Positions 1 to 10,232 of a stretch of DNA of 64,000 bases are shown here, one piece after another. The position numbers and the translations under genes were made by a program. How positions within the stretch are numbered: position 1 is the stretch's first letter; every line of letters begins with the position of its first letter. The stretch is from Haliotis asinina (lineage: Eukaryota; Mollusca; Gastropoda; Lepetellida; Haliotidae), in contig NC_090288.1 of the NCBI RefSeq assembly GCF_037392515.1, positions 18,632,969 to 18,696,968 on the forward strand, given 5' to 3'. The notes below the pieces were generated by a model. It saw only the letters and a list, made by a program, of their open reading frames with translations. It was not told the DNA's origin and searched no databases.

Positions 1-132
1 TTCTAGATCCTTAGCCCTTGGGCACCCCCTTCTAGATCCTAAGCCCTTGGGCAGCCCCTTCTCGATCCTTAGCCCTTGGGCACCCCCCTTCTCGATCCTT
101 AGCCCTTGGGCACCCCTTCTAGATCCTTAGGG
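1..132. repeat. 29-bp tandem repeat (minisatellite), cut by window start
   Basis: About 4.5 units of 29-30 bp, each close to TTCTAGATCCTTAGCCCTTG followed by GGCACCCCC. Units differ at single positions (TTCTAG/TTCTCG, CCTTAG/CCTAAG). The array breaks down at about 128, where the last unit runs into TTAGGGTTAG. The left limit is outside the window. Confidence 0.9.
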
Positions 133-2363
133 TTAGTGACTAAAGGTGAGGGTCGGCTTACCTTAGGTGCAAGTATATCCATCCATTGTGGGCTCCTGCG
201 AAGTCACCTATGACCCCGTGGGTAGTCAGCCAGTCGACATCTTGAAAACAATGGCTAGGTGTGGCTTCTCGCTTTGATGAATGGGTAGTTTGTTTTCATT
301 TACTGCGTAGAGCTAGTGTGATAATGACCCGATAAACGAGCACTAACTAACTGATCTCACCGGTGGTCCCGAGGTAGTGTGCCTGCTAATTAGACTAATT
401 AGCACCCGTCTGGAATCCCAAGACCCCTGCTGAGAGCGTTCGAGCCCCGCCAGCACAGCGAAAAATTGGAAAAAATGCGCCCGTAAAGTGCTCTAGTCCC
501 AAGTTCTGATTTTGCTAACCATGAGTGGTAAAGGTATTTTCATCTATTTCACACAAAAATATCGTGTTTCCTACAAAAATAGCGTTGATGACACAGTATT
601 GGCAAAACTGTAACTGCTTGCCACATCCAGGTATTTTGTAGGTTTTCGACAATGAGCCACACTTTTGCCTCCGCACTGCAAGAGAGTGTTTTCATCATGT
701 TGCTTCCTGTTTCATACATAACCTGTCACTAGCAGACGACTGATTTGGCTGAATTTCGCTTGCTGTCTTTTATTATGCAGGCAATTTATTTTGCATCTGA
801 AGTGGTATTAATGATCTCGGGTAAATAATATTGCTGTTTATTTGCTCTTTACATAACTTCACATCTGGATTTTAATTGTCAATAAAACGTCTACCAATGA
901 AACTGTTTGTGCACTCTGATCGGACACACACTTCCTTGATATAGCACTAGCAATGCAATCATCGAAATCACCAGAGTGTCGAATTCAGCTTGCTTTGGGC
1001 CAATGGCACTGATACATTACGAGCACCTTTTCGATCCTGTGAGGTGTTGGTTATACCTGAAGTTTATCAGAATCACTGATGATGTATTGATGTATTGATT
1101 TATAGTAGAATTATTAACAAAACCTAACACAACAATTACTGGAGGACTCACAAAAATATCTAAAAGCCCCAATATTAAGTACAATATAAAGGGTTGAACC
1201 ACTTAGTATTGCCTCTGTTCTGCTGAGGAAGAAAGATTATGGGGGAACTGAAGGAACTCTTTCTTTTCAAAACCTTTTTTGAGAATTTTCATCACATGGA
1301 GTTTAGAAATTGCTAATTAAATATAAGTCTGTATTTTTTTGACAATTTTCACTGAAAATAATACGGGCACTGATGCAGAGAAATCAATGGTCTAACGGTC
1401 AATGGTTTTAGTACAAAACCAAGCTGCAAGTTGGTCAGCACCTGCTACCTTGACCAAGGCGGACATGGAGACATGTCCACATTGGCAGAATTTCTTCACC
1501 CTAAACTGTGTGAAAGGTGGATGCCCTTCACATGCTGTTATTTCAAAATAACGCCTGTATTTCTTCTTTGATTGGAATAAAGTATTTGTTTGGTATAATT
1601 CTAACAGATTGCAAAGCTTAATATTTAGATAGTATTGAGGGTTGGCCCAACTTTCGCATGGCAAAAATCATGTGTAATGTTTGGTAACTACGCCCCTGGT
1701 CTATTATCTATGATAATAAAAACACATTTGATTTATTTGAATCCTTAAACAAATAACAATGACTTTTCCTTTGATTAAAATATCTGAAATTTTTCTTAGG
1801 TAAAAAATCTATACCTATTTACCCAAATACACAGCAAAAGCTTATATGTATTTCTTATGTAACTATTGTTACGAGTGTGTATTTTCTGTATATTTTGTTG
1901 TTAATTAAGTAGTAATTATTATTGGGTCACAATGTTTAGTGTTTTGAATAATAATTATGATGGGTCACATTTCGTATAATAGATGATCCACATTTTTAGG
2001 ATTCTCGCAGCAGGTTTTCCAGTAATTAACTGCCCTTGGCTTTTTATTATTTGACTTCTGGGAGACATTGCTAGAGCATTCTACGGTGTTGGCGATGGTC
2101 GTATGTGCCTGAACTTTTGGGAAATGACTGAATATATATATAAAGGCTAGTTGCTGTGTTGTTGGGGACACACATTCACATTCATTCGCTGGAGTTTATC
2201 ATTCTGCTTTGCCAATGCTTCATCTCTGTAACACTTGACAGGCAGCACACACACAGTTTCTGCTCTCTCTTGTTTTGCTGATTTCTTTGGTTTATTCCCA
2301 TTGCAGGATGCTCAAATTCAGCAGTGGAGTTTCAGTTAATGTCAACATTCTTAATCTGTAATT
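133..2363. other. Intergenic, no gene recognised
   Basis: No coding exon or RNA gene could be supported. Near 436 the stretch GCGTTCGAGCCCC resembles a polymerase III B box, so 130-470 may be an old SINE, but I cannot find a matching A box. A TATA-like run followed by AAAGG lies at about 2130-2143, some 230 bp upstream of the LINE reading frame, and could belong to its 5' region. The rest is AT-rich unique-looking sequence. Confidence 0.5.
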
Positions 2364-2891
2364 ATGATGTCTTTAGTTCTTGTGAAAACAGTGACTTTGC
2401 TGACTATTTTTACACAAACATTGGACATTTTCAAATGTGAGTTCTCACTGTGTAGCAATGGAAAAACAAGCTGCTATTTTTGGTTAACCCAGTGGACAAG
2501 CTGCAACATGGGCAAAGTTGACAGGATTACCCATGCCAGGGAGTACCTGATTGACATCCAACAAAAGCCCAATCTATCTCTGTGTGCTGATGTGGGCTTG
2601 TTAATTCCCTCACTAACTCAATTATCTGTCAATCAACGTAGACATCCTTTCAGGAGAGGAACAAAGGGAGGAAAGCGTCATCAAAAAGCAACTTGCACTA
2701 TCACTCAAAGTATTTGCAAGACAAACACTCTCACTTGTAAAGTGGGGAATTCTAAACTGAAGATAGCTCTGCTGAATGTCCGGTTTTGCTGCAATAAATG
2801 TGATCTGATTTATGATCTTGTCATAGATCAGGATGTTGACATACTTTTGTTAACAGAGACATGGCTCCGACAATCCGGAACTCTTGAATAA
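2364..2891 (+). pseudogene. CR1/L2-type LINE ORF2, N-terminal and endonuclease start
   Basis: A 175-codon open frame. Its middle carries a basic RRGTKGG stretch, and its end has the opening of an AP-like (APE) endonuclease: LKIALLNVR near codon 132 and DILLLTETWL near codon 160. In CR1/L2 elements these mark the first endonuclease strands. The frame stops just after TETWL. The next bases already read as the region before the reverse transcriptase, so most of the endonuclease, including its catalytic His/Asp residues, has been deleted. The upstream part (codons 1-60) is not recognised. This copy cannot be active. Confidence 0.75.
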
Positions 2892-4579
2892 ATATGCTCC
2901 TCTGAAAGTAAAGCTTGTAACAGATCGCCCAGCCACACCCTGGTCAGTTACACCAGAAGCAAGCAATCTCGACGCCATGCTGAGAGAGCAGAGAGGCGCT
3001 CCCACCTAGAGGTGCACAGACAGATCTTTTGTGCTGCACGCAACAAAGTGACACTTCTGATACAACAAGCTAAACATGCCTCACTGAATGATAAGATTCG
3101 AGAATCTGTGAGCGACCCAAAATCTCTACACAGGCTAATGTCACGGCTCCTTGGAAAAGTCTCAAACTCTCCATTACCAGATTCTGAGTCCAAAGGATCT
3201 CTCCCCAGTGAATTTCAAAGTTTCTTCACGCAGAAGATTGCCAAAATCAGCGCAGACATGATTGACTGAAGCCCGGGGATCCCTAAGCTTGGAGTTCTTC
3301 CCGAATCAAATGAATCAGGCTCTGCCAAATCTGAGTCTCCACAATGTCTGAGTTTTGATGAGTTTAGTGAGGAGGAGGTTCTATAACTTGTCAGAAAATC
3401 AAACCCTACCACATGTGACTTAGACCCTGTACCTACATCCATTCCTCTTGAATACATTGGTATCCTCCTGCCGGTTCTCACACGCATCATCAACGCAAGT
3501 CTTTCGTCCGGACAAGTTCCATCTGCTCTCAAGGAAGCACTTGTAAAGCCACTTTTCAAAAAGCCTGACTTAGATCAAGACACATTAAGTAACTACCGTC
3601 TGATATCAAACCTCAGCTGTCTCTCCAAGATTGTGATGCGAGCAGTTTGCACTCATCTATCTGATCTGTGCCGCAAGGGTCCGTCCTAGGCCCAGTACTT
3701 TTTACTCTTTATGTAAAAGGGCTGGGAAGTGTCATTAATAGACATCATGTCTATCGCCACCATTATGCAGATGACTCGCAGTTATATAATCTCTTCAATC
3801 CAACCTCCACTCTGGCCAGCTCTGCTCTAACTGAACTTTCTGTTTGCTGTGAAGAAACAATGGCTTGGATGCATGACAACAAGCTGAAACTCAATAGCTC
3901 AAAGACGGTGTGTATCATCCTTGGACCTGTAAAGAGGCGAGCAATATGTGATAGTAACTTGAATTTGACAATGCATCCATTGCAGTCTCAGAGACAGTTA
4001 AAGCCCGGGGCATTATCCTGGACTCTATCACTTGACAACCATGTCTTACACATTGTCTGAGGCTGTTTTGGTCAACTCCGCAACATCGGTCACATTCCTG
4101 CATCACCACTGAATCAACTAAAATCCTGGTCCTATTGCAACTCCTTACTTGTTGGTGCAACCCAAACCCAAATAGACAAACTTCAGCGCATTCGAAATGC
4201 AGCTACTCACATTGTCATGAAATCCAGAGAATACGCCGACGTTAAGCCTCTCCTCCAATCCCTCCACTGGTTGCCGATCCAGCACAGGATACAGTATAAA
4301 CTTCTATGCTTAACATTTCAATGCCTCTCTCGATCTGCTCCTTCATATCTTGCTGCTTCACTGACCGTTCATCAACCTTCTCGAACACTCCGCTCCCAGG
4401 GCAAGAATCTTCTCGTGCTCCCATCAGTCAGTACAGCCACCTACGGTAAAAGATCCTTTTCATATGCAGCATCAACAGCCTGGAATCAACTGCCTCAACA
4501 TCTGTGGGATTGTAATGAACTCTCCAATTTCAAGTCCCAACTAAAAACCCTTCTCTTCAAAACTGCCTTTTCTCTGTAG
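2888..4579 (+). pseudogene. CR1/L2-type LINE reverse transcriptase and C-terminal region, degraded
   Basis: The reverse-transcriptase half of the same LINE. Around 2890-3270 is the pre-RT linker, including FFTQKIAKI. From 3355 to 3665 are the fingers (KEALVKPLFKKPDLD, YRLISNLSCLSKI) with one in-frame stop at about 3385. At 3668 the sequence jumps to motif B ([14 protein letters not shown]), so motif A, which carries the first catalytic Asp, is missing. Motif C appears as HYADDSQLY at about 3757. The thumb and C-terminus (LHWLPIQHRIQYK, YGKRSFSYAASTAWNQLP) fill 4217-4579, ending at a stop. At least one frame break lies near 4060-4215. The clade assignment rests on the C-terminal motifs. Confidence 0.85.
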
Positions 4580-4880
4580 CTTTCCTTTCCTCCATTAGCG
4601 TCTGCGCTTTGAGCATGTATAACACCTGGAAAAATGTGCATTATAAGTATATTATTACTAATATTATTATTATTATAGATATCAGACCGCTCAATGTGTT
4701 ACATTCTGCACGATTGTTTCTCTCTCGCACTAAGACTTTGGTGACTTTGCTGTACTATATATTTTGTGACCCATTGCCTTAGATTTTGTCAGATTTGTAT
4801 TGTATTTGAAATCTGTATTGTGAAATTGACTTGTGACTTTATATAACTTGCTCTCTCGTTGCTAAATAATAGTATCTGAA

Positions 4881-5715
4881 TACTGTAAATCATGAAATTA
4901 ATGCGAGCATTTTATTAATGCGAAAAATGTGTCTGTACGTCTGGGGGTGTACTTTTGAGAACTTAATAAATGTCAGAAAACAGAAATCTCTTCTTGTCTT
5001 TATTTTCTTCAGGTTAGCATTCATCAAATCAATACAGAATAAAACAACAATTCAGACATCTTGTATAACATTAATTGACAATCGTGCACTCATTTCACTG
5101 ACACTACTCAATACCCATTGAAATTATTCATCGGCAAATTTTGTCAGAAAGCAGAAGCACACTGCACCTGACAATACAGGTCACTTCCTCATTACAGGTA
5201 GCGCAAGTCACATGTCATTATCACTGGTTACAATCATTGTCAATTGTTCAAAGTCATTGAAGCACATCAGCCAGACCAGACATTTTCCAGCCACGCAGGA
5301 TCATTTCGCGATCTTTGCTCACCTTTGAAATCGCGGCCTCCATCCATTTGGCATGGAGAGGCTTCATTACACTTATGCATAAATCCACATTTACATTATT
5401 ATTGTTGTCATAAGACAACAATAATAATGTAACAATAATAACAATAATAAGTAGTAGCAAGCAATCACGTGATCAAACATGGCAGCGTAGTCAAAACATT
5501 GTCAGCTCCATTCCATTCAATGCTTAACAAGCTCAATTCAGGTCACTAGTGTGTGGTAATAAGAAATGAAAAGAAAATGTACATCAAAGAATAAGGGTGT
5601 CGCATTTTCTGATCAACACACCGTCCTGAGCTCACATTAATTTCATGACGCATTTTAGACAAGACCTTTGCACCCGCATTAAATTCATGACGCATTAATT
5701 TCATGATTTACAGTA
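4881..5715. mobile_element. Non-autonomous DNA transposon (MITE) with 25-bp perfect TIRs
   Basis: Positions 4881-4905 and 5691-5715 are perfect inverted repeats of 25 bp beginning TACTGTAAATCATGAAATTA. If the outer TA is a duplicated target, the inverted repeat proper starts CTGTAAATC, which suits a Tc1/mariner-type element. A second inner copy of the CGCATTAA...TTCATGA motif lies beside the right TIR (5675-5690). The ~785-bp interior has no convincing reading frame, so it would depend on a transposase supplied in trans. Confidence 0.85.
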
Positions 5716-5824
5716 CCGGTACTTTTTACTTGTCTTTGTTCTGTTTTGCTGGTTCACAGGGGATTTCTTACATTGTTTGTCACTGTAAATTTCTTCACAT
5801 GTCAAACTTGATGCCAAACCTGCA

Positions 5825-6691
5825 ATGAGGAAATTTCTGATTTTGAAAATTGTGTTGAATCATTATATTGATGAGGGAATTTTTGAAGATGATGTTTTGG
5901 AAATGGTGCCAGAGGAATGTTCAGACCAATCGGAATTAAAGAAACTTGAAATTCAATTACAAATTCAAAAAGCAGAAAATAGAAAACAAGGAGAATTGAA
6001 AAGGACGGAAAAAGAAAGGAAAAAGTTTGAGATGGAGAAGGAAATAGAAAAAGAAATAGAAAGAGACAGAAATAGAAAGGAATTAGAATTGAAGAAATTA
6101 CAAGTTGACTCAGAAATTGCTCTGAAAAAAATGAAAACCCTTCTCAGACCTCAGATTCTTCCTTTTTTGACATTGCAAAGCGTGCTAGGCTTGTACCCCC
6201 TTGTACCCCCTTTGAGAAAGAAGTAGACAAATATTTTCTACATTTTGAGAAAGTTGCAGAAAATCTCAAGTGGCCTAGGGAGTCATGGACTATGCTGTTG
6301 CTTATTCAGCCTTGTCAGTACAACAAAGCTCAGATTATGATCTTGTCAAGAGTACACTTTTGAAAGCTTATGAGTTAGTGCCTGAGGCTTATCGTCGGAA
6401 ATTCAGAAATGCTCACTAAAGGGACAGTGAGACTTTTGTAGAGTTTGCTAGAGAAAAGGAAACATTGTTTGATAGGTGGTGTGGGTCTAAGGAAGTCACA
6501 GATTTTGAAGGTTTGAGACAGTAAGTGTTGATGGAAGATTTTAAGCAGAGTGTTCATACTGACCTTAAGACTTCTTTGGATGACCAAAAGGTTGATGACT
6601 TACAAAAGGCAGCAATGTTGGCAGATGATTATTGTTTGACTCACAAGAGTTCTTTTAGGTCTCATGGTAATACAAAGTTTTTCTGGCCATA
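5825..6691 (+). pseudogene. Gag of gypsy remnant
   Basis: The first 133 codons encode a very Lys/Glu-rich predicted coiled coil (runs such as ELKRTEKERKKFEMEKEIEK). A frame change near 6200 leads into a capsid-like region with EVDKYFLHFEKVAENLKWP, then KAYELVPEAYRRKFRN, FVEFAREKETLFDRWC and KAAMLADDYCLTHKSSF. This is the SCAN-like Gag pattern I know from fish and invertebrate gypsy proteins. In-frame stops occur at about 6360, 6418 and 6522. A CCHC zinc knuckle was not found after 6690. Confidence 0.8.
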
Positions 6692-6743
6692 AGGGCTTTT
6701 CCCCAGTTAAGACTTCAAGACATGCAGGGTTTATAAGGGTTCT

Positions 6744-7371
6744 GTGTCACTTCTGGAAGATAATTCTACCCCACGGCCTGTTATTTTGAGGGATACTGAA
6801 GCTCCTCAGTCTCTGATTTTGAAGGATATTTTGCCTTTTTCTGATGAGTCTTCAGCTAACTCAGATGTTTTGCTTCAGGGTATAGGTGGCAATTCCTCTG
6901 CTCCTCTCCATTTTGTGAATTTGACTTCAGATCTGATTTCAGGTGAGGTGAAAGTTGGTGTTCTTGACTCTCCCCCAATTCCGGGTGTCAATTTGTTGAT
7001 CAGTAATGATCTTATGGGGGCCAAAGTTAGCGCTGATCCTATTGTCACTGTATTGCCGGAGAGTTCAGTTAGTACAAAAAAGTTGGAGGATGAATTTCCG
7101 GGTATTTTTCCTTCTTGTGCAGTGACTCGTTCAATGTCAAAAGGCATTTCTTCAAAGACTTCCTTGCAGAATGTTACCATTTATGATTTGTCAGGTACAT
7201 TCATGGATCATTCTTTGTGTGAGGTGGAGACAGATGACTTATCTTCAAAGAATAGTAACTCTGCAGGACTTCTTGATAAGTCAGATAGTTTGTCAGATGG
7301 CGAACACATTCTTTCCAGAGAGCAGCTTATTAGTTCACAGGGTGAGGTTGTTGAAGTAGAAGTTGGCTAGT
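6744..7371 (+). pseudogene. Aspartic protease region of gypsy remnant
   Basis: A 208-codon open frame. Codons 14-24 read ILRDTEAPQSL where gypsy proteases have a D-T/S-G-A active site, so the catalytic Gly is Glu here (GAA at 6798-6800). Later segments (LISNDLMGAKV, AVTRSMSKG) match the linker that follows the protease in this family. Despite the lost active site the frame is open, which may be chance. The first codon shown is a non-ATG start, because the domain is simply the downstream part of a Gag-Pol polyprotein. Confidence 0.7.
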
Positions 7372-8082
7372 AAGGCTGTTTCTTTTGAGGAGGTTAGCAA
7401 GGTTCCAGTTTGTTATTACTACAAGGATGGTGTTCTGATGAGGAAATATAGGTCGCCGGATGTTCCTGCGGAGACTGAATGGAAATTGTACCATCAAATT
7501 GTGGTACCGAAATTATTTCGAAAACATGTGCTTTCATTGGCACATGAAAGTCCCATGGCAGGTCATTTGGGTGTAAACAAAACTTACGAGAGAATTTTGG
7601 CACATTTCTTTTGGCCCAGTTTGAGACAAGATGTAGCTGAATTTTGTAAGTCCTGTCGTGCATGACAAATTGTTGGAAAACCAAATCAGAAAATTCCTTC
7701 CAATCCCTTAAAACCAATACTGGTTTTCGAGGAACCTTTCAGTAGAGTTATTATTGATTGTGTTGGTCCACTACCTAAGACTAAGTCTGGCAATCAGTAT
7801 TTACTCACTATTGTGTGTGCTTCTACCAGATTTCCTGAAGCACTTCTGCTTCATAGGATTGTCCAGTCTTTGATCAAGTTTTTGAAAGTTTCAAAAGAAA
7901 ACATGAAGCTAACTATGACAGAAAGTCAAAAGAGAGAAATTTTACTTGTGGTGAGAAAGTGTTACTTTTGCTTCCCATTCCTGGTCAGCCATTTAGAGCA
8001 AGATATCAAGGTTCATATGTTGTTGACAAAAAGGTTAGCGACACAGACTGAGAAAGAGATTGTGTCATGTCAACATGATTAA
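7363..8082 (+). pseudogene. Integrase of gypsy remnant, core deleted
   Basis: The zinc-binding domain is clear: YYYKDGVLMRKYRSPDVP, HESPMAGHLGVNKTYERI and CKSCRA, where a TGA follows in place of the last zinc-knuckle Cys. The core starts with IIDCVGPLPKTKSGNQY (first catalytic Asp) and STRFPEALLL. It then jumps near 7865 to the C-terminal GPY/F-like region (VLLLLPIPGQPFRARYQG, read in another frame around 7960). The part holding the second Asp and the Glu is therefore absent. Confidence 0.8.
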
Positions 8083-8307
8083 GAAATGACATCAAACATG
8101 TCAATTGTATTGCCACACTCTCCCCAGTTATTGATTGTACTAAAGACGATTGTGAAAATGTTGTCAACATTTGTTGTTAGCAATGTGAAGTTTGATGATC
8201 TTAGTGATAATGTTTCACCAAAGTTGAGAAATTCTGATGTGTTAGCTCACCTTGATGAGAAACTATCACATTTAAAAGCCGGAGCAGAAAGTTCAAATGT
8301 CAGATTT

Positions 8308-9010
8308 GATTCATGAGTTCTCTCACTTATTTCCTGATGTGCCTGGTCGAACTGATGTTGTTAACCATGATATAGATGTAGGTGATGCTGTGCCTGTAAA
8401 ACAACACCCTTATCGGATGAATCCAGCGAAGCATTAATTTCTGCTGAAAGAGGTGAAATACATGCTGGACAATGACATTGAACTCAGTGACAGTCCATGG
8501 AGTTCATTATGTGTTCTTGTGCCGAAGAGTGGAGGTGGTTGGCGCTGCTGTGCTGACATGAAAGCTGTCAATGCGCTCTAACGAACTGTCTTGTATTCTA
8601 TTCCAAGAGTGGACAATTGCATTGGTCAAGCTAAATATATAAGTAAGTTTGATTTACAGAAAGGCTTCTGGCAGATTCCACTTACAGTCCGTGCAAAGAA
8701 AATATCGGCATTCGCTACAAGGTGATGCCGTTTGGTCTGAAGAACGCTCCAGCGACGTTCCAGAGACTTGTCAACAATGTTACATCAGGCCTTGATCGTG
8801 TCGAGGCTTACATGGACGATGTCATCGATTATGACATGGAGTGGGATGACCATCTGAAAAAGACTCATGCTTTCTTCAAAGACTGTCTGAGGCAAAGTTA
8901 ACTGTGTATCTTGCCAAGTGTGAATTCGGAAAGGCACAAGTTGAATTTTTAGGGCATGTTGTAGGGCACGGCCAGGTACAACCAGTTCATGCTAAAGTTG
9001 AAGCAATTGT
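8308..9010 (+). pseudogene. Reverse transcriptase of gypsy remnant
   Basis: Recognisable blocks are FPDVPGRTDVVNHDIDVGDA, SPWSSLCVLVPKSGGGWR, KFDLQKGFWQIPL and MPFGLKNAPATFQR, then the catalytic YMDD box at 8809-8820. LAKCEFGKAQVEFLGHVVG follows. There are stops at about 8436 and 8581 and frameshifts near 8720 and 8900. The region lies downstream of the integrase, opposite to the usual gypsy order. RNase H is missing because the element ends near 9010. Confidence 0.85.
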
Positions 9011-10232
9011 ACATGTGTACAACCATAACACTATGAAGTTCCACTGGTATCCTCAAAACAGTTTTGACCCATAAGTGCTTTCAGGGTACTTTCCTCTCCC
9101 TTGAGGTAACCCACATTTGGTGGTATAAACATGTTATTTGTCATCATTCATGTGTAGTACATCAATTGAAAATTGGCTATGTCTTAAGAAATAGGTGTAT
9201 TTTATGTGAGATTTTCTACAGTTCAGGTGATGAGAGAACAGAATGAATGATTCAGGTGCCACCAAACCAATAGTACAATGACTACAAGGATGGGTAATTG
9301 CAGCAATGATTCAGATTATTATGTACATTACTGTTGTTCTACATGGTGGTAATTCTCAGCTTAGCTCAACCTGTATCCTTGTTTTCCATCCTTCACACAG
9401 CGCTAATAAATCTGTCAAAGTGGACTGTATTGGCTCTAGGTTAATGTCCCCAAATCTATAACAAGGTTAGACTTCCCCAGTAAGCAGCTTTTTCCAACCA
9501 GTAGGATTTTGTCCACTCTATTTTCAGATACAATCCACTATCTTTAAGGTTATGTTCCTCTTTTCAATCATTAGGGTGAGGCTAGTTGTGAGTTTGACTG
9601 TGGTGGTAGTTATGAACACAGGTACAAGCAATATTGTCTGACTATTTGGTTTTGACATCAACATGATCATAATCATATATTTTCAGACTTCATGCAATAA
9701 CTTGTTACACAGATATTGTCAATACATATTTAAATGAATTGGTATTATCTTTTACAAGTTAGAGAGATGTTTTACAGTTGTTCAGTGATTAGCAAGAAGA
9801 CAACAAATGTTTCATAAGTGTCCAAAAATTCTAATATGAGGATAAGTACTCCAGGTCCTTTTCACCACTCAGGAATGTTGCCATTGTAATGACTTAGTTT
9901 ATGGCATGTAGTTATAGAGGCTTACACATCTCTCATTACATGACCAATGAAATGTGGGCAGCCTTGGTGTTTGGTTGTGCATCATGACATTTATTGCAGT
10001 CACAAAATACACTGTTAAAATGTCTAAAATTATGCATACCAATTGATATAAGAAAGTGTCAACTTAAAAGTGACTTTTTGCACAAAATACCCTTTTTTTA
10101 AATTTATTTGTTCAAGATATGCTTTTTTAGAATCAGAGATAAATCTCTACTTATTATTCATGAAATGCACCAACATGAAATACTAATTGCAAGACATACT
10201 TACAAACTATTTATTTATACTAGCCACTCCAG
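9011..10232. other. Intergenic / possible 5' region of MRPL42
   Basis: No gene seen. The first coding exon of MRPL42 that I recognise starts at 10233 in splice phase 1, so an upstream exon (5' UTR or transit-peptide start) should lie here or further left. I could not pick one. Confidence 0.4.

Larger units (their letters stand above)
2364..4680 (+). mobile_element. CR1/L2-type non-LTR retrotransposon, internally deleted
   Basis: The span covers both ORF2 fragments and a short 3' tail of ATTATT repeats at about 4648-4678, a typical 3' end for L2-like LINEs. The 5' limit is uncertain and may lie near 2165. Intact elements of this type encode an endonuclease and a reverse transcriptase for target-primed insertion; this copy lacks most of the endonuclease and part of the polymerase palm. 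Confidence 0.8.
5825..9010 (+). mobile_element. Ty3/gypsy retrotransposon remnant, Gmr1-like domain order
   Basis: The recognisable domains in order are Gag, protease, integrase, then reverse transcriptase. Most Ty3/gypsy elements place integrase last. Integrase before RT is the copia-like order described for the Gmr1 group. No long terminal repeats, primer binding site or RNase H were found. The 3' part ends abruptly near 9010, just after the RT region that follows the YMDD box. Stops, frameshifts and an internal integrase deletion show the copy is dead. Confidence 0.8.

Noticed and set aside
129-138. TTAGGGTTAG as a telomere repeat
   Set aside because: Less than two hexamers, arising from decay of the 29-bp unit.
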